Shown here: piece after piece, positions 1-10,176 of the stretch
Layout of the letters: every line of letters starts with the position of its first letter
Position numbering within the stretch: the first letter of the stretch is position 1
DNA from: Sipunculus nudus
Lineage: Eukaryota; Annelida; Sipuncula; Golfingiida; Sipunculidae
Assembly: GCA_026874595.1 (NCBI GenBank)
Contig: CM049317.1
Location: 38,226,401-38,290,400, forward strand
Direction of reading: 5' to 3'
Length of the DNA stretch: 64,000 bases
Notes under the pieces: generated by a model
What the model was told of the DNA's origin: nothing
Databases searched by the model: none
What the model saw: the letters and a program-made list of their open reading frames with translations, nothing else
Made by a program: the position numbers and the translations under genes

Positions 1-355
1 ATCTGTCCGCTACTTAAAGCTCCGACAAGATACCCAACATAACACATCCAGCTTCACGGCATGTTTGAAGTGATCAGAGAGACAGACAGAGAGAGAGAGG
101 TGGCACGCACCACCTGGCATCGTAAAGGCTAATGAATCATTAATAAGGTAGTGTACATGCTTAACGGAGTGCTATTATAGGTTTTATAGATCAAGCGGTA
201 ATTATAAACACCTAAAAACATATATTTATGTGTGTATGTGTGTTTGTGTGTATGTGCCTGGGTAGGTGGTGGGTGGGTGTGTCGGTTTCCTCTGTGAAGC
301 TGGTTGTAATAACACCCTCTAACAAAATTAAACAGAGCATTGTTTTATTTTTCAG
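1..355. other. Intron or upstream host sequence
   Basis: No coding signal is seen. The stretch contains a GA-rich run (about 80-101) and a TG-rich run (about 228-285). It ends in a pyrimidine tract and TTTTCAG at 350-355, which reads as a splice acceptor for the exon that follows. Confidence 0.5.
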
Positions 356-579
356 AGACAGACAATGGAGCAGAAAATGCGACACTTGGCTAAGCTGAAA
401 TCAGCTCTCGCTCTTGATAAACCCGGCAGAAAAAAGTTGGTGGTCGGCAAAACACATGACGAACTGGACGAGCCAACGAAACATAAAGTGAGGCGCACCC
501 TGGCGGCGGAGGACAGAAAACGTCGTGACATCAATATCAGAATATGCAGCATGAGAGGGACAGACCATGACGTCATCAG
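356..579 (+). CDS. Host gene exon, unknown charged protein (5' visible exon)
   Basis: This is an open, Lys/Arg/Asp/Glu-rich exon. It follows a TTTTCAG acceptor ending at 355 and ends at a CAG|GTTAAA donor at 579/580. A Met codon is at 365; it may be the start or an internal Met, because an acceptor precedes it. Counted from 365 the exon holds 71 codons plus two bases (AG), so it ends in phase 2. The exon at 41,141 begins with the single base that completes this codon (AGA, Arg) and stays open. I infer the two are spliced together across about 40.5 kb that includes the virus-like element. Reading through the donor instead gives a stop at 605-607. I do not recognise the family. Confidence 0.6.
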
Positions 580-2097
580 GTTAAATCTCAGCTCAGCTGA
601 CTTTTAGTTATGCTTAACTGTAGCGATGGGTCTTTTTCCGCCATCTCTCTGTCCGACCATCCGACCGTCGGAACATGCTGGAGAGTAAAATAATGTGACC
701 CATGTTGCGATTGGTTGAATTAAATTGTAATTTTATCAGAAAGCTTTCATCTGCTGGTTTATGTATTGTCCTGGAACTCGCCATCTCATTGATCATGGAT
801 AGTTTTTCTTCTCAATAATTTTTTATTATCAAACACAATACATAGACTAGGAAAATCTTCCTACATATTGTCCTGTGTACATGTTTGTCCAAATATCATA
901 ATACATAGTTACATAATAAACTAAAAAAAAAGTAATATATATTGGTATACAGGAGAATAATCTTGACAGACCTTGAATGCTAGTTGTAAGACTTCCTCCC
1001 AATCAATGTTTTTTTTTTTAAATTACATGTACCACAAAATCTCGAAATTCTTGGGACAATATATTTATATGTAGCGTCTACTGAGCTCACCAATATTTCA
1101 TAAATCCTCCTGAATTACAGGAATTCAGATCTAGTACTTTAACATTATAAAAGACACAAAAAGTAATACATGTACCAGGAATTTCTTCAGTTAAGTTCTA
1201 TGTACGTACATGAACTTTTTAATTTTTGAATCGTCGCCCTCCAATTGATATAATCTAACAATTTAACACCCCTATTCTGCCAGGTGGTGAAGGGCACAAC
1301 ATGTAGTTATCATCAAAAGCATCCCTAACATAAATTAGTCCTGCCTCACACAAACTCTGACTGAAAAATAATTTGCTGCATGAGCCTGTATTCTCAATAG
1401 ACCAAATAACTTTATATATGAGCTTCTCTCGTATCTGACTTTATTCCAGGTCTTTAAGAGACTTGCATAGAATGTATTTACATATAAGCTTTGACATAAA
1501 TTCATTACTATATTGACAGTTTAACAAAAGGCTCAGATCCATTCCTTTATCTTTGAATCTTATCACAAACAATCATCACCTGATTTTCTCTATTCTTTTC
1601 ATATTTTTTGCCATGTAATTATACATGTTTGTATCACACTTTTTTGAATGAGGTACATTCAATGCACCATTTTTATTGATTACACCCTAAGAGTTCTTTT
1701 AAGATATTCCTTTTTAGAGTCCTATAGAAACTCAGATATACTGTTTATTTCTAACTTACATTTTCGAGGTACAGTGATCCATGTAAAGATATACTTAGAT
1801 TTTAAATATATGAGATTAGACTTAATAATTTGTATTTTGCGAATTAAGGTCAAATTATTGGTTTTCCGGATTTGGGCAGCTATTTTCATCTTCCTTATTT
1901 ACTCATCAAAATTCAAATAGGCAGCTTTTTCTTCATTACATGAACAACATATGCTTAATACTTTAATACCAATATCTGGCCATTTTGTATGTAAGGGTTT
2001 TGTGAGTTCATTTCTTTTTGAGTCTATCCACATTTCTTTTGTTTATCAAGGAGTTTATAGGACTGGAGTCTTCTATGCCCGGTCTATGTCCAATGTG
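580..2097. other. Intronic AT-rich sequence, no gene seen
   Basis: Very AT-rich. Short ORFs (for example 1648-1920 and 1951-2151 on +) have no recognisable features and are probably chance. Parts of 820-2090 could be the eroded tail of an antisense LINE like the one at 4.4-6.2 kb, but I see no reverse-transcriptase motif here. Confidence 0.4.
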
Positions 2098-3512
2098 TTC
2101 GGTGGCTCGTATAGGACACCCAGATTTTTTTATCTCGTTCCCACGCGATAGTATCTCTTGGCCACGCGATAATTATCTCGTTCCCATGCGTTAGAATCTC
2201 GTGGCCACGTGATAATTATCGCGTGGCCACGCGTTAGTATGCTATGCTGGCTAAAGCCTTCATTTGGACAAGAATGTCTGTGGTCTGTTGCCTGTCAGAG
2301 CGTTGATGCAACTAAAATTGTATTTCGTTGTATCATATGTGCGTTCGCGCTGAATGCTTCAAGGTAAATTTACAGCGGTTTTCATTGCGTAGGTTCAACA
2401 TTTCATTGCGTTGGTTCATGGAGAACTGTATTGAGATTTTTTATGGTAAGGATGATATAAAAACGCTTGTGTACCAAACATATGAATAAAACTGAAACAC
2501 TTCTTTGTATTTTACCTTCCCGAATAGGGAAAACAACATGTCGGTTTGTGTTAAGTCTCAAGGGATAAGCTAACAACAAAAGGTGTCAGCCATGTAACTT
2601 CATTATAGGCCTAGCGCCAGATCGGCCCTCTGACATTATGGCCAGATCACTGGTACTTAGTTTTCATAATATGAATTACATAACTGAAACATTACACTAG
2701 CGCCAGATCGACCCACTGACATTATTGCCAGATCACTGGCTTGCCAGAGTGTTTGGACATCTAACTCTAAGGATCGTATTATAAGGCCCCATGAGGATGC
2801 CAATATTTTCGTTATTTTTGACAACGCCTTATTGCTTACAAGTATCGTGTCACTTCAAATAAACCCATTAGACCATTGTTCTGCATGTATGGGAGATTTC
2901 TGCCTCCGGTCTGCCTGCCGACTGTATGCGGAGATACGGTTATAAAGCGTGGCGCGGACTTGCAGGGCGGTTCTCAATTTGGCTTGTGTCACGACTCAGT
3001 AGGGGGTCCTAACTGAGTCGTGTTTGTCACGGCTATTATAGGCCGAGGGGGGGGGGGGGCATTTTTATGTGTAATATTTCAGTTATGTAATTCATATTAT
3101 GAAAACTAAGTACGACTTATGTTCCCCCCCCCCCCCCAACCTCCCTTTCCCCACTCACACATTTTATGAACAAACATGGCCCATGAGTGTTGTATGAGTC
3201 CCGGTTGCATCATTTCAGGTCTATATGCATGCAAATAATTGACCGTAGTCTTCATCCAGTGTAGAGAAACATGCTTTAAGGATTTAAAATGTAGGTCCTT
3301 CTATTGCGTGGCCACGCGATAATTGTCGCGTGGGAACCAGATAAATTTAGATAGACAATACAGTAAGACCAACATCTTAAATCTTAATAATTATCAGGTG
3401 GCCACAAAATACTCTCGCGTGGGAACGAGATAATTATCGCGTGGCTACAAGATACTATCGAGTTGGAATGAGATCATAATAATATTGTGTATGTCCTATA
3501 CGAGCCACCGTA
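2098..3512. mobile_element. Foldback/MITE-like DNA transposon with T(T/A)CGGTGGCT ends
   Basis: The left end (2100-2118, CGGTGGCTCGTATAGGACA) is the inverse of the right end (3492-3510). Inside each end are several diverged 30-35-bp units alternating ATCTCGTTCCCACGCGATA and GGCCACGCGATAATT types, inverted at the other side (2130-2245 and 3300-3475). The flanks AATGTG (2092-2097) and CATGTG (3513-3518) look like a decayed 6-bp target duplication. A nested inverted repeat of about 45 bp lies at about 2651-2697 and 3070-3113, next to a direct repeat containing CTAGCGCCAGATCG, and poly-G/poly-C runs are present. No transposase ORF is seen, so the element is non-autonomous. The ends match the element at 43,441-45,225. 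Confidence 0.7.
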
Positions 3513-3518
3513 CATGTG

Positions 3519-4380
3519 CCTTACGGGGCCATAAAACTAATAAATCCATGGCACAAGAGATGCAGCTGATAAGACCCACGGACCGTGAATGACAGCCCTT
3601 CGGAACCATTCATTCGTTTTCGGAACTCACCGGAGTGAACAACGTAAATTGAACATTTGGCCATTGACTTATGAGTATCGAATTTTCGATTAAGCATCAA
3701 ACAGTTTCTTACAAACAATGTGGATATCCCTGCATCTGATTGCTTCGTTCCCAAAGACGCCAGAATAATCGCTTGGCGACCGAGCAAACGGGCAATAATA
3801 CGTGTCATGCACCTACAATGCGCCGCCAATGACCACCTCTACTAATCACTGAAATTCAAGGTCTTCCGCTGAAGAGCGCTCTAAATTTTAGAATCAGAGG
3901 ATGATTATATACCTTGTGAATGAACAATATCAGTGAACATTGTGTAAACTGTTGTGAACTAAGAAAGAACAAGCATTATTCGAAGAATTTTTTTTTCTTA
4001 CCAGTGATGCGTCGTATATGACAGCAAAAGTTGACGATGGATGGCTGCATTCGTCCAAACCTTACTCAAGTGAGTTCCCGACACTTATTCCATCTGAATA
4101 TATCTCGTGCCCAAAATTCTAAATAACACAAACTGTCTGCGCATACATTTTTTAAGTCGATGTAACTCCTGGAATTTACCGCTCAGCAACTAGATTTATC
4201 GCTCTGGTTGGCAATGCCTGTCGTGGTGACCATCACATGGGACACGTGGAAAGGGATCAATGGCAGTGCAAGTGCTGCGCGTGAAACCTCCACACAATGG
4301 GCGCACAATAGGATTGATGGCATTATCGCGTGCTAATTGCAGTTAAGTGTAGGGGCTGGCCTGGGCCGCTGGGACTTTTC
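3519..4380. other. No gene recognised
   Basis: Unique-looking sequence. A 102-codon minus-strand ORF (3521-3829) has no recognisable domain and no supporting splice or promoter signal, so I treat it as chance. Confidence 0.4.
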
Positions 4381-4389
4381 TAAAATGTT

Positions 4390-6200
4390 CTGCTTCTCCT
4401 TATAGATCTTTTGCTGATACAATATTTTTAACTACTTTTATCAGCAAATAGCAAAAGCTTTATTTCTTGACCATGTATATCTGCTCCCGCATTTTTTTTT
4501 CTAATCATTGATGCTAAAAGTTCTATCCACAGAATGAAAAAAAAAAGAAACGGGGACAGAGGATCCCCTTGGCTCACTCCCCTCTTTACAGAAAAAAATT
4601 GGGGGAAGTTATTACATTATTAATGACACAGCTGCTTATATTACATTACAGGTTTTTATCCAAGTGATGAAGGATGGGCTGAAATTGAACAATTTTAATA
4701 CACAGAATTAAAAGGGCCATTCAAAACTGTCAAAAGATTTCTCATTACCAAATGCAACAATCAGACCTTCCATCTTGTGTTCTTCTGTATTTTACATTCA
4801 GTAGCATTATACTAGTAAATATATCTCCTTCTTTTACATAACCTGTTTGATTTGGATCAGTCAATATTGGAATACATTCATGTTATCTGAGTGATATTGC
4901 TTTGGATCCAATTTTGTATTCGCGTTTAGTTATGATATTGGTCTCCAATTTTGTATGTTTGTACCGTCTTTTTATTTATCAATCAAAGTTATAATTGCTT
5001 GTCTCTGTGAGGCTGATAATTCACCAATTTCACTTGAATAGATTAAACAATCCACTAAATATTTCCCAATGATATGCAAATTTTTTTTTGTAGAATTCAG
5101 CATTAATGCCACCATTTTCTGGGTTTTTATTTGTTTTCATTAACAGCAGTGCTTTATAGCATTCTTCTGTTGTTAATTTCCCATCACACAGACTCTGCTC
5201 ATCAATATTCAGGACCGTCACATTATCATTAGCCAAATATAATTTTGTATTGGTTGTTCGTGTTCATTCAATTTGGATGAATACAGTTTGTTTATAATAC
5301 TGGGATGTCTGATATAAAATACATTTTGCTATCAACAATCCTCCCATCATCCAGGATAAGTTTTTATTGGCTTTTATGCGAAGTTTCTTTTACCTTTTTT
5401 CTAAATTTCAGAAATATTAATTATTTTTCTCTCCTAATTCATGCAACCTTATTTTTTATCTTAATATTGTTCCTTCTACTTTTTTGTTTTCAATTCTTTC
5501 TAATTCTTGTTTTTTCTCAACTCATTTCTTTTCGAAGGATTAAATCTCTATCACATCTCTAGCTGTAGCAATCTGAGATTGTTATAACTGAATACTTTCT
5601 TCCAGGTCTTTCTCCTTATCCTTTCTAGCTTGTGGTTTTTGTTTTCCATAGCTGATTGAACATTATCTTATTTTATATTTAAGGAATTCCAATATTATCC
5701 TTGGATCACTAACTGGTTCTAGATATATTTCTTTAGGCCACTTTGTTAATCTTCAGTTATGTTTTGAATGTATTCAGTTTCTTCTAAAAAAGGATGTATT
5801 TAATTTCGTAAGACCTTTTACTTTTTTATTCTACTTGGTGCCCTACATACAGAATTACCGGAATGTTATCACGATGTCTGGTGTACAAAATACTTATATC
5901 AATTATGACATCATCCAAATATCTAGATATGATCCATCAGTTTAAACGTATATATATTCTACACATTCTCTTACTCAATATGTGCTGTCTTTCATTTGGA
6001 TATTTCAACAAAAATACATTAAATAGCTCATAATTTTCTTTAATTTGATCAATGATATATACTACTTTTTTCTATCTGTCTAATTTATAATTAATTATGC
6101 AATTCTGATCTCTTCCATTCAATGTATTATCATAAGCATATATTTCTGTCTCCCTCATTAACATTATTTGGAGCATATACATTAATCAATACATATTTTA
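4390..6200 (-). mobile_element. Degenerate LINE (endonuclease-reverse transcriptase), antisense
   Basis: Read on the minus strand, about 6,120-6,190 encodes an apurinic-endonuclease-like stretch (LINVYAPNN). The 5030-5236 fragment carries the linker typical of LINE ORF2 (an 'LTTEEC..ALLLMKTNKNP...GGINAEFYKK' type pattern). 4,561-4,590 encodes RGVSQGDP-like residues, the conserved RGxxQGDPLSP block of the reverse transcriptase palm. The order endonuclease, linker, RT from high to low coordinate is correct for a minus-strand LINE. Many stops and frameshifts show it is dead. The clade cannot be assigned by eye. Confidence 0.7.
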
Positions 6201-6215
6201 TTCCATTATTTCAGC

Positions 6216-6219
<4 letters not shown>

Positions 6220-6258
<39 letters not shown>
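6220..6258. repeat. (TA)n tract, left flank and target of the virus-like element
   Basis: Uninterrupted TA dinucleotides lead directly into the left TIR. The last six bases (6253-6258, TATATA) equal the first six after the right TIR (38334-38339). That fits the 6-bp target duplication of Polintons, but inside a TA repeat it cannot be distinguished from the repeat itself. Confidence 0.8.
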
Positions 6259-6260
<2 letters not shown>

Positions 6261-6571
6261 TAGTGCTATATTATGTAAGTGCCAAAAAGTCATTAATAAG
6301 TGCCAAAACCATTAATAAGTGCCATTTTTGGTCATTAATAAGTGCCAAAAAGTCATTGATAAGTGCCAAAACCATTAATAAGTGCCATCCTTAGTAGAGT
6401 CATGAATAAGTGCCAAAAAGTCATTAATAAGTGCCAAAACCATTAATAAGTGCCATCCTGACTAGAGTCATGAATAAGTGCCAAAAAGTGATTAATTAAT
6501 TGGGAGGAATGCGGACTGGGTGGGAGGGGTGGGGGAGGGGCCCCCTGGCGGTTGACCGGGTGGTGTTTAAC
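6259..6571 (+). repeat. Left terminal inverted repeat (313 bp)
   Basis: Starts AGTAGTGCTATATTATG. It matches base for base the reverse complement of 38021-38333 in my reading. The outer 230 bp are built from short iterations of CATTAATAAGTGCCA-type units with variants. The inner part is GC-rich (TGGGAGGGGTGGGGGAGGGGC), and the match ends at GTGTTTAAC. Identity between the two ends implies recent insertion or homogenisation. Confidence 0.95.
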
Positions 6572-6580
6572 GGCGGGCGA

Positions 6581-7475
6581 AAAATCTATAGCACCCTGGA
6601 GGGGAAGCACCCCCTCCCCCCACTGGGACTTTTCGGGAATTAAAGCACCCCCCTCTTCCTGGGACTTCTCTAAAATCTATAGCACCCTGGAGGGGAAGCA
6701 CCCCCTCCCCCCCACTGGGACTTTTCGGGAATTAAAGCACCCCCTCTTCCTGGGACTTCTCTAAAATCTATAGCACCCTGGAGGGGAAGCACCCCCTCCC
6801 CCCACTGGGACTTTTCGGGAATTAAAGCACCCCCTCTTCCTGGGACTTCTCTAAAATCTATAGCACCCTGGAGGGGAAGCACCCCCTCCCCCCACTGGGA
6901 CTTTTCGGGAATTAAAGCACCCCCTCTTCCTGGGACTTCTCTAAAATCTATAGCACCCTGGAGGGGAAGCACCCCCTCCCCCCACTGGGACTTTTCGGGA
7001 ATTAAAGCACCCCCTCTTCCTGGGACTTCTCTAAAATCTATAGCACCCTGGAGGGGAAGCACCCCCTCCCCCCACTGGGACTTTTCGGGAATTAAAGCAC
7101 CCCCTCTTCCTGGGACTTCTCTAAAATCTATAGCACCCTGGAGGGGAAGCACCCCCTCCCCCCACTGGGACTTTTCGGGAATTAAAGCACCCCCCTCTTC
7201 CTGGGACTTCTCTAAAATCTATAGCACCCTGGAGGGGAAGCACCCCCTCCCCCCACTGGGACTTTTCGGGAATTAAAGCACCCCCTCTTCCTGGGACTTC
7301 TCTAAAATCTATAGCACCCTGGAGGGGAAGCACCCCCTCCCCCCACTGGGACTTTTCGGGAATTAAAGCACCCCCTCTTCCTGGGACTTCTCTAAAATCT
7401 ATAGCACCCTGGAGGGGAAGCACCCCCTCCCCCACTGGGACTATTCGGGAATTAAAGTATCTAACTATCTACTGG
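6581..7475. repeat. Ten 90-91-bp tandem repeats with two kappaB-like sites each
   Basis: Units start (AAAATCTATAGCACCCTGGA) at about 6581, 6672, 6763, 6853, 6943, 7033, 7123, 7214, 7304 and 7394, nearly identical, with a decayed tail to about 7475. Each unit contains GGGACTTTTC followed by GGGAATTAAAG, and most also GGGACTTCTC. Both decamers fit the GGGRNNYYYY pattern of Rel/Relish sites. The array abuts the left TIR only; there is no counterpart at the right end. Because 90 is divisible by three, the minus strand is open over a 30-residue repeated peptide (6670-7152 and 7121-7435), which I regard as a by-product. Confidence 0.9.
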
Positions 7476-7839
7476 GACATTTCGGGAGTTAAAATATTCA
7501 CTAGGAGGACTGGGCAAAAGCTAAAGCACCCCCTGGTGGAGTTTGCGGGAACTAAAGTGGGTTGGGGCTCTTTCAAACACTTGACTACTCACTCATACTT
7601 TCAAGCACTGAAACATTCATTGTCACACAGTTTAAACATACTAATAACACAGTGATGTAAAAGGAATAAAACAAATTTATTCCTTAAAACCTAAAAGCTA
7701 AAAGATATATTATTTATGTCTGTATGCCACCTGTGTTCTTCGTTGTTTGTGTGTGTAATCACATGGAGTGTATGTCTGATGCTATGTTCTTCCCTGTACC
7801 TAACTAAAATCGCGCGTGAAGACTGTTCTTTAAATGATT
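7476..7839. other. Spacer and probable 3' region of the leftward dual-frame unit
   Basis: No gene is seen. A minus-strand AATAAA (as TTTATT at 7677-7682) lies about 160 bp beyond the stop of the 351-codon ORF and could be its polyadenylation signal. A further kappaB-like GGGACATTTC occurs at about 7472. Confidence 0.5.
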
Positions 7840-8895
7840 TTAAACAAAATCAAAGTCCAGCACGATACGCTTCCTATCATGAAGCTGGTATTGCCCCACC
7901 TCGATCGTGGTGGCTTCTTGTATTAAGTCCAGTACCATCATGACTGCCTTTAACGGCGTAGATTCTAAAACGTCACAATCCGTTAGCGAGATAGGTCCCT
8001 GCACAGGGCACTGCAGGCCTTCACGAGCATTTGCTTGTCTTCCGGTGCTCTCATCTCGTCCAGATGTTGGTAAAGGAAGCTCCGGATGCGGACCAGCTTC
8101 TGGTGTTTTGTCGGAAGTTTCTCGTACGGTGCTCTGACGCCTCGCCCGTAGTTCAGTAGTTTCATCAGCTCCGTCGCTTGTGTAGAGCCGCTCTGCGAGG
8201 TCGTCGTACTCCCTCTCAATGATTTCAAAGAGTTTGTCCCTGCTGATACCGAGCACAGACGGGGTTGGGGCTGAAGGGGTAGTGGCGGTGCGGTCGGAAC
8301 AACCCGGTGGGGGGTAGTCGGGGGTCCGGCTACCACCCCACAAGGGCGTGGATGTGGGTGTAGAGGTGAGCCAATGGTCAAAGGAAGGCATGGGAATGGT
8401 GGGGGCGGTGGGGGGAGAAGCAGGTGGCTCACTATACCTGACGACATCGAAGTATATGGGGGTGGGAGATCGGGCGTCTGTGCTCGGGCATCCGCAGGGA
8501 CCACTGGTGGAGAGAGCGGTGACGGCGGCGACGTCTGGGGCTGTTTGCTCGACATCGGGTGCACCACTGCTGTTGTCTTCTCGCTTAGATCTGATCGGCG
8601 AGACCGGTGGACTTCCACGTGACCAGTAGTGACCGGCTTTTGGAGTTGATGACCATGGTGGGCTGTGACTGCGATGTCTGTACCGCTTGCTGCTACTGCA
8701 TTTGGCTGCTCTGCTGCGACATCTTTTTCGGCCATAATCTCGTCGAGAACACTGATGATCTCCATCTTGTCTGCAACGGTGGGTTCTGCTGCTGCTACCG
8801 GTGGTTTGCTGATGCGTGACCGTAGACGTAACCGTCTCAACAGACTCTGTATCCGTTGCTTCAGCTTTCCCATTACGACGAGTGGCTTGGCTCAT
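7840..8895 (-). CDS. Unknown 351-aa protein, frame A of a dual-coding gene
   Basis: ATG at 8895, about 50 bp downstream of a minus-strand TATAAAAG (8950-8943). A short third-frame uORF starts at 8902. The protein has a basic Ser/Arg-rich N-terminus (residues 1-80), a Pro/Ser/Thr-rich low-complexity centre (about 110-215) and a charged, probably helical C-terminal part (KLFEIIEREYDDLAERLY at about 225-245, and a final segment of about 45 residues unique to this frame). I recognise no family. Nearly all of it overlaps the 296-codon ORF in another frame on the same strand, so at least one must be a true gene. Both keep structured, low-proline C-termini, which argues that both are used. Confidence 0.6.
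   Translation of the reverse strand: MSQATRRNGKAEATDTESVETVTSTVTHQQTTGSSSRTHRCRQDGDHQCSRRDYGRKRCRSRAAKCSSSKRYRHRSHSPPWSSTPKAGHYWSRGSPPVSPIRSKREDNSSGAPDVEQTAPDVAAVTALSTSGPCGCPSTDARSPTPIYFDVVRYSEPPASPPTAPTIPMPSFDHWLTSTPTSTPLWGGSRTPDYPPPGCSDRTATTPSAPTPSVLGISRDKLFEIIEREYDDLAERLYTSDGADETTELRARRQSTVRETSDKTPEAGPHPELPLPTSGRDESTGRQANAREGLQCPVQGPISLTDCDVLESTPLKAVMMVLDLIQEATTIEVGQYQLHDRKRIVLDFDFV
7983..8873 (-). CDS. Unknown 296-aa protein, frame B of a dual-coding gene, PPPY motif
   Basis: ATG at 8873, 22 bp after the frame-A ATG, with G at -3 and G at +4. That context is better than the upstream start, as expected for leaky scanning. The N-terminus is strongly basic and amphipathic (LKQRIQSLLRRLRLRSR). 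The centre is Pro-rich and holds a PPPY (PPxY) motif, the ligand of NEDD4-type WW domains, and the last 70 residues look folded and helical. The whole ORF lies inside the 351-codon ORF. PPxY motifs act as late domains or E3-recruiting motifs in several virus proteins (adenovirus pVI has a PPxY), but no homology is claimed. Confidence 0.6.
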   Translation of the reverse strand: MGKLKQRIQSLLRRLRLRSRISKPPVAAAEPTVADKMEIISVLDEIMAEKDVAAEQPNAVAASGTDIAVTAHHGHQLQKPVTTGHVEVHRSRRSDLSEKTTAVVHPMSSKQPQTSPPSPLSPPVVPADARAQTPDLPPPYTSMSSGIVSHLLLPPPPPPFPCLPLTIGSPLHPHPRPCGVVAGPPTTPHRVVPTAPPLPLQPQPRLCSVSAGTNSLKSLRGSTTTSQSGSTQATELMKLLNYGRGVRAPYEKLPTKHQKLVRIRSFLYQHLDEMRAPEDKQMLVKACSALCRDLSR

Positions 8896-8942
8896 ACCTC
8901 ATATGTATAGCGGAGAGAATGGGAATGTCAGGCAGGAATGAA

Positions 8943-8950
8943 CTTTTATA
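8943..8950 (-). promoter_or_regulatory. TATA box of the dual-frame gene
   Basis: TATAAAAG on the minus strand, 48-55 bp before the 8895 ATG. CCGGAAGT-type motifs lie just upstream of it at 9040-9047, 9088-9096 and 9124-9132, the same arrangement as the PolB and RING/PC4 promoters. Confidence 0.7.
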
Positions 8951-9129
8951 CCTAAACATGGACTAGGCGTGGGGGATGGGTAGGTAGGGAAACTATAGCG
9001 ATCAACCAATCAGCGCACGTTTCATACATCCTATCACCCCCGGAAGTAAAGTAAAATAATTCACAGTCAAAGCTTCTAGAACATTCCACCGGAAATGCCA
9101 TACAAAGAACAAGTATACACCATACCGGA

Positions 9130-10110
9130 AGTAGTTCACAACACAGTAAATATAACATATATACAGTTTTATTTGTATCAAAACAATTGTTTTTTTTTTT
9201 TGTATATAATATTTTTTATGTTTTACGGTATTTTCCGTTTATCTGTGCTTAACATGTGCAAAAGTATGATATTTAAGCAACCGGAAGTAAATGGTGCAAA
9301 AAAAAAAACCTTACCGGATGTCATAAATGAAACTTGGTTTTAAACGTTTTCAAACATTTTTTGACAATAAATAAAAGTAAATAAAAGTAAAAACACTTTC
9401 CTACGCAAAATGATATTAATTGTAGTATTTTTTATTGATCTGAGCCTAAAAAATAAAAAAGTATGATTACCGGAAGTCATTGATGCAAAATAAATTACGT
9501 TTTTATCAAACGTTTTAAATAAAATGAAACGTTTATTGCTCGAATTCTTTCAATTAAAATGATTTTACAGTCCTTTTCTGGTCTTATTACTGTGAATTGT
9601 AGTATTTTCTTATCATTTGTGCTTAAAATATTAGAAAAGGAATGATATTTCAGCTTACAGGAAGTAAATTAAACAAATAAAATCTTTCCGGAAGTCATTT
9701 ATAAAGATAAAATAAACATTTTATTTAATGTTTTAAATAAAATAAAACGTTTTCTTATATGAATTATTTAAAATAAAACGGTTTTATTCAATTTTTCCTT
9801 CTAAATAATATAATTTTTTTATTATCTTATCATTTGTGCTTAAAATAGAGAAAAAGTATGATTTTTCAGCTAACCGGAAGTTAATTAAACAAATAAAATC
9901 TTTTCCGGAAAGCATTTATAAAGATTATATAAAAATTTCATTCAATGTTTTAAATTAAATTAAATGTTTTTTATATGAATTAAATAAATTATAACATATT
10001 TATAAAACTTTTCTAGTCTAAATAATGTAAATTAAAGTATTTTCTTATCATTTGTGCTGAAAATATGTTAAAAATGATTAAAAAAAGTTAAAAAAACGTT
10101 TTTTTTGGTC
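9130..10110. repeat. AT-rich array of ~200-bp diverged repeats with paired ETS-type motifs
   Basis: A landmark (TCATTTGTGCTTAAAAT or variant) recurs at about 9240, 9440, 9615, 9830 and 10050. Most repeats then carry a CCGGAAGTAAAT-like site and, 30-40 bp later, a CCGGAAGTCAT-like site (examples 9280-9288, 9469-9477, 9688-9695, 9873-9881, and weaker ones at 9313, 9658 and 9905). The rest is A/T-rich. There is no coding capacity. Possible roles are an enhancer for the leftward dual-frame gene or a replication or packaging region; both are inference. Confidence 0.75.
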
Positions 10111-10176
10111 TTAACAATGCAAAAAAACTTACTACAGTAAAATGCAACAAAGTCCATCATCATCTTGTTTGTTCAG

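Noticed and set aside
3521-3829. 102-aa minus-strand ORF
   Set aside because: No domain, no splice or promoter signals, adjacent to transposon edges.
6253-6258. Firm 6-bp target site duplication (TATATA)
   Set aside because: Consistent with Polintons but not provable, because both flanks are long TA repeats.
6670-7435. Minus-strand ORFs encoding a perfect 30-residue repeated peptide
   Set aside because: The reading frame is open only because the 90-bp DNA unit is divisible by three. Copies with a 91-bp unit break the frame and no promoter is evident.
8348-8910. Several plus-strand ORFs opposite the dual-frame gene
   Set aside because: Composition mirrors the Pro/Gly-rich antisense strand; no promoter, and they are shorter than the minus-strand frames.
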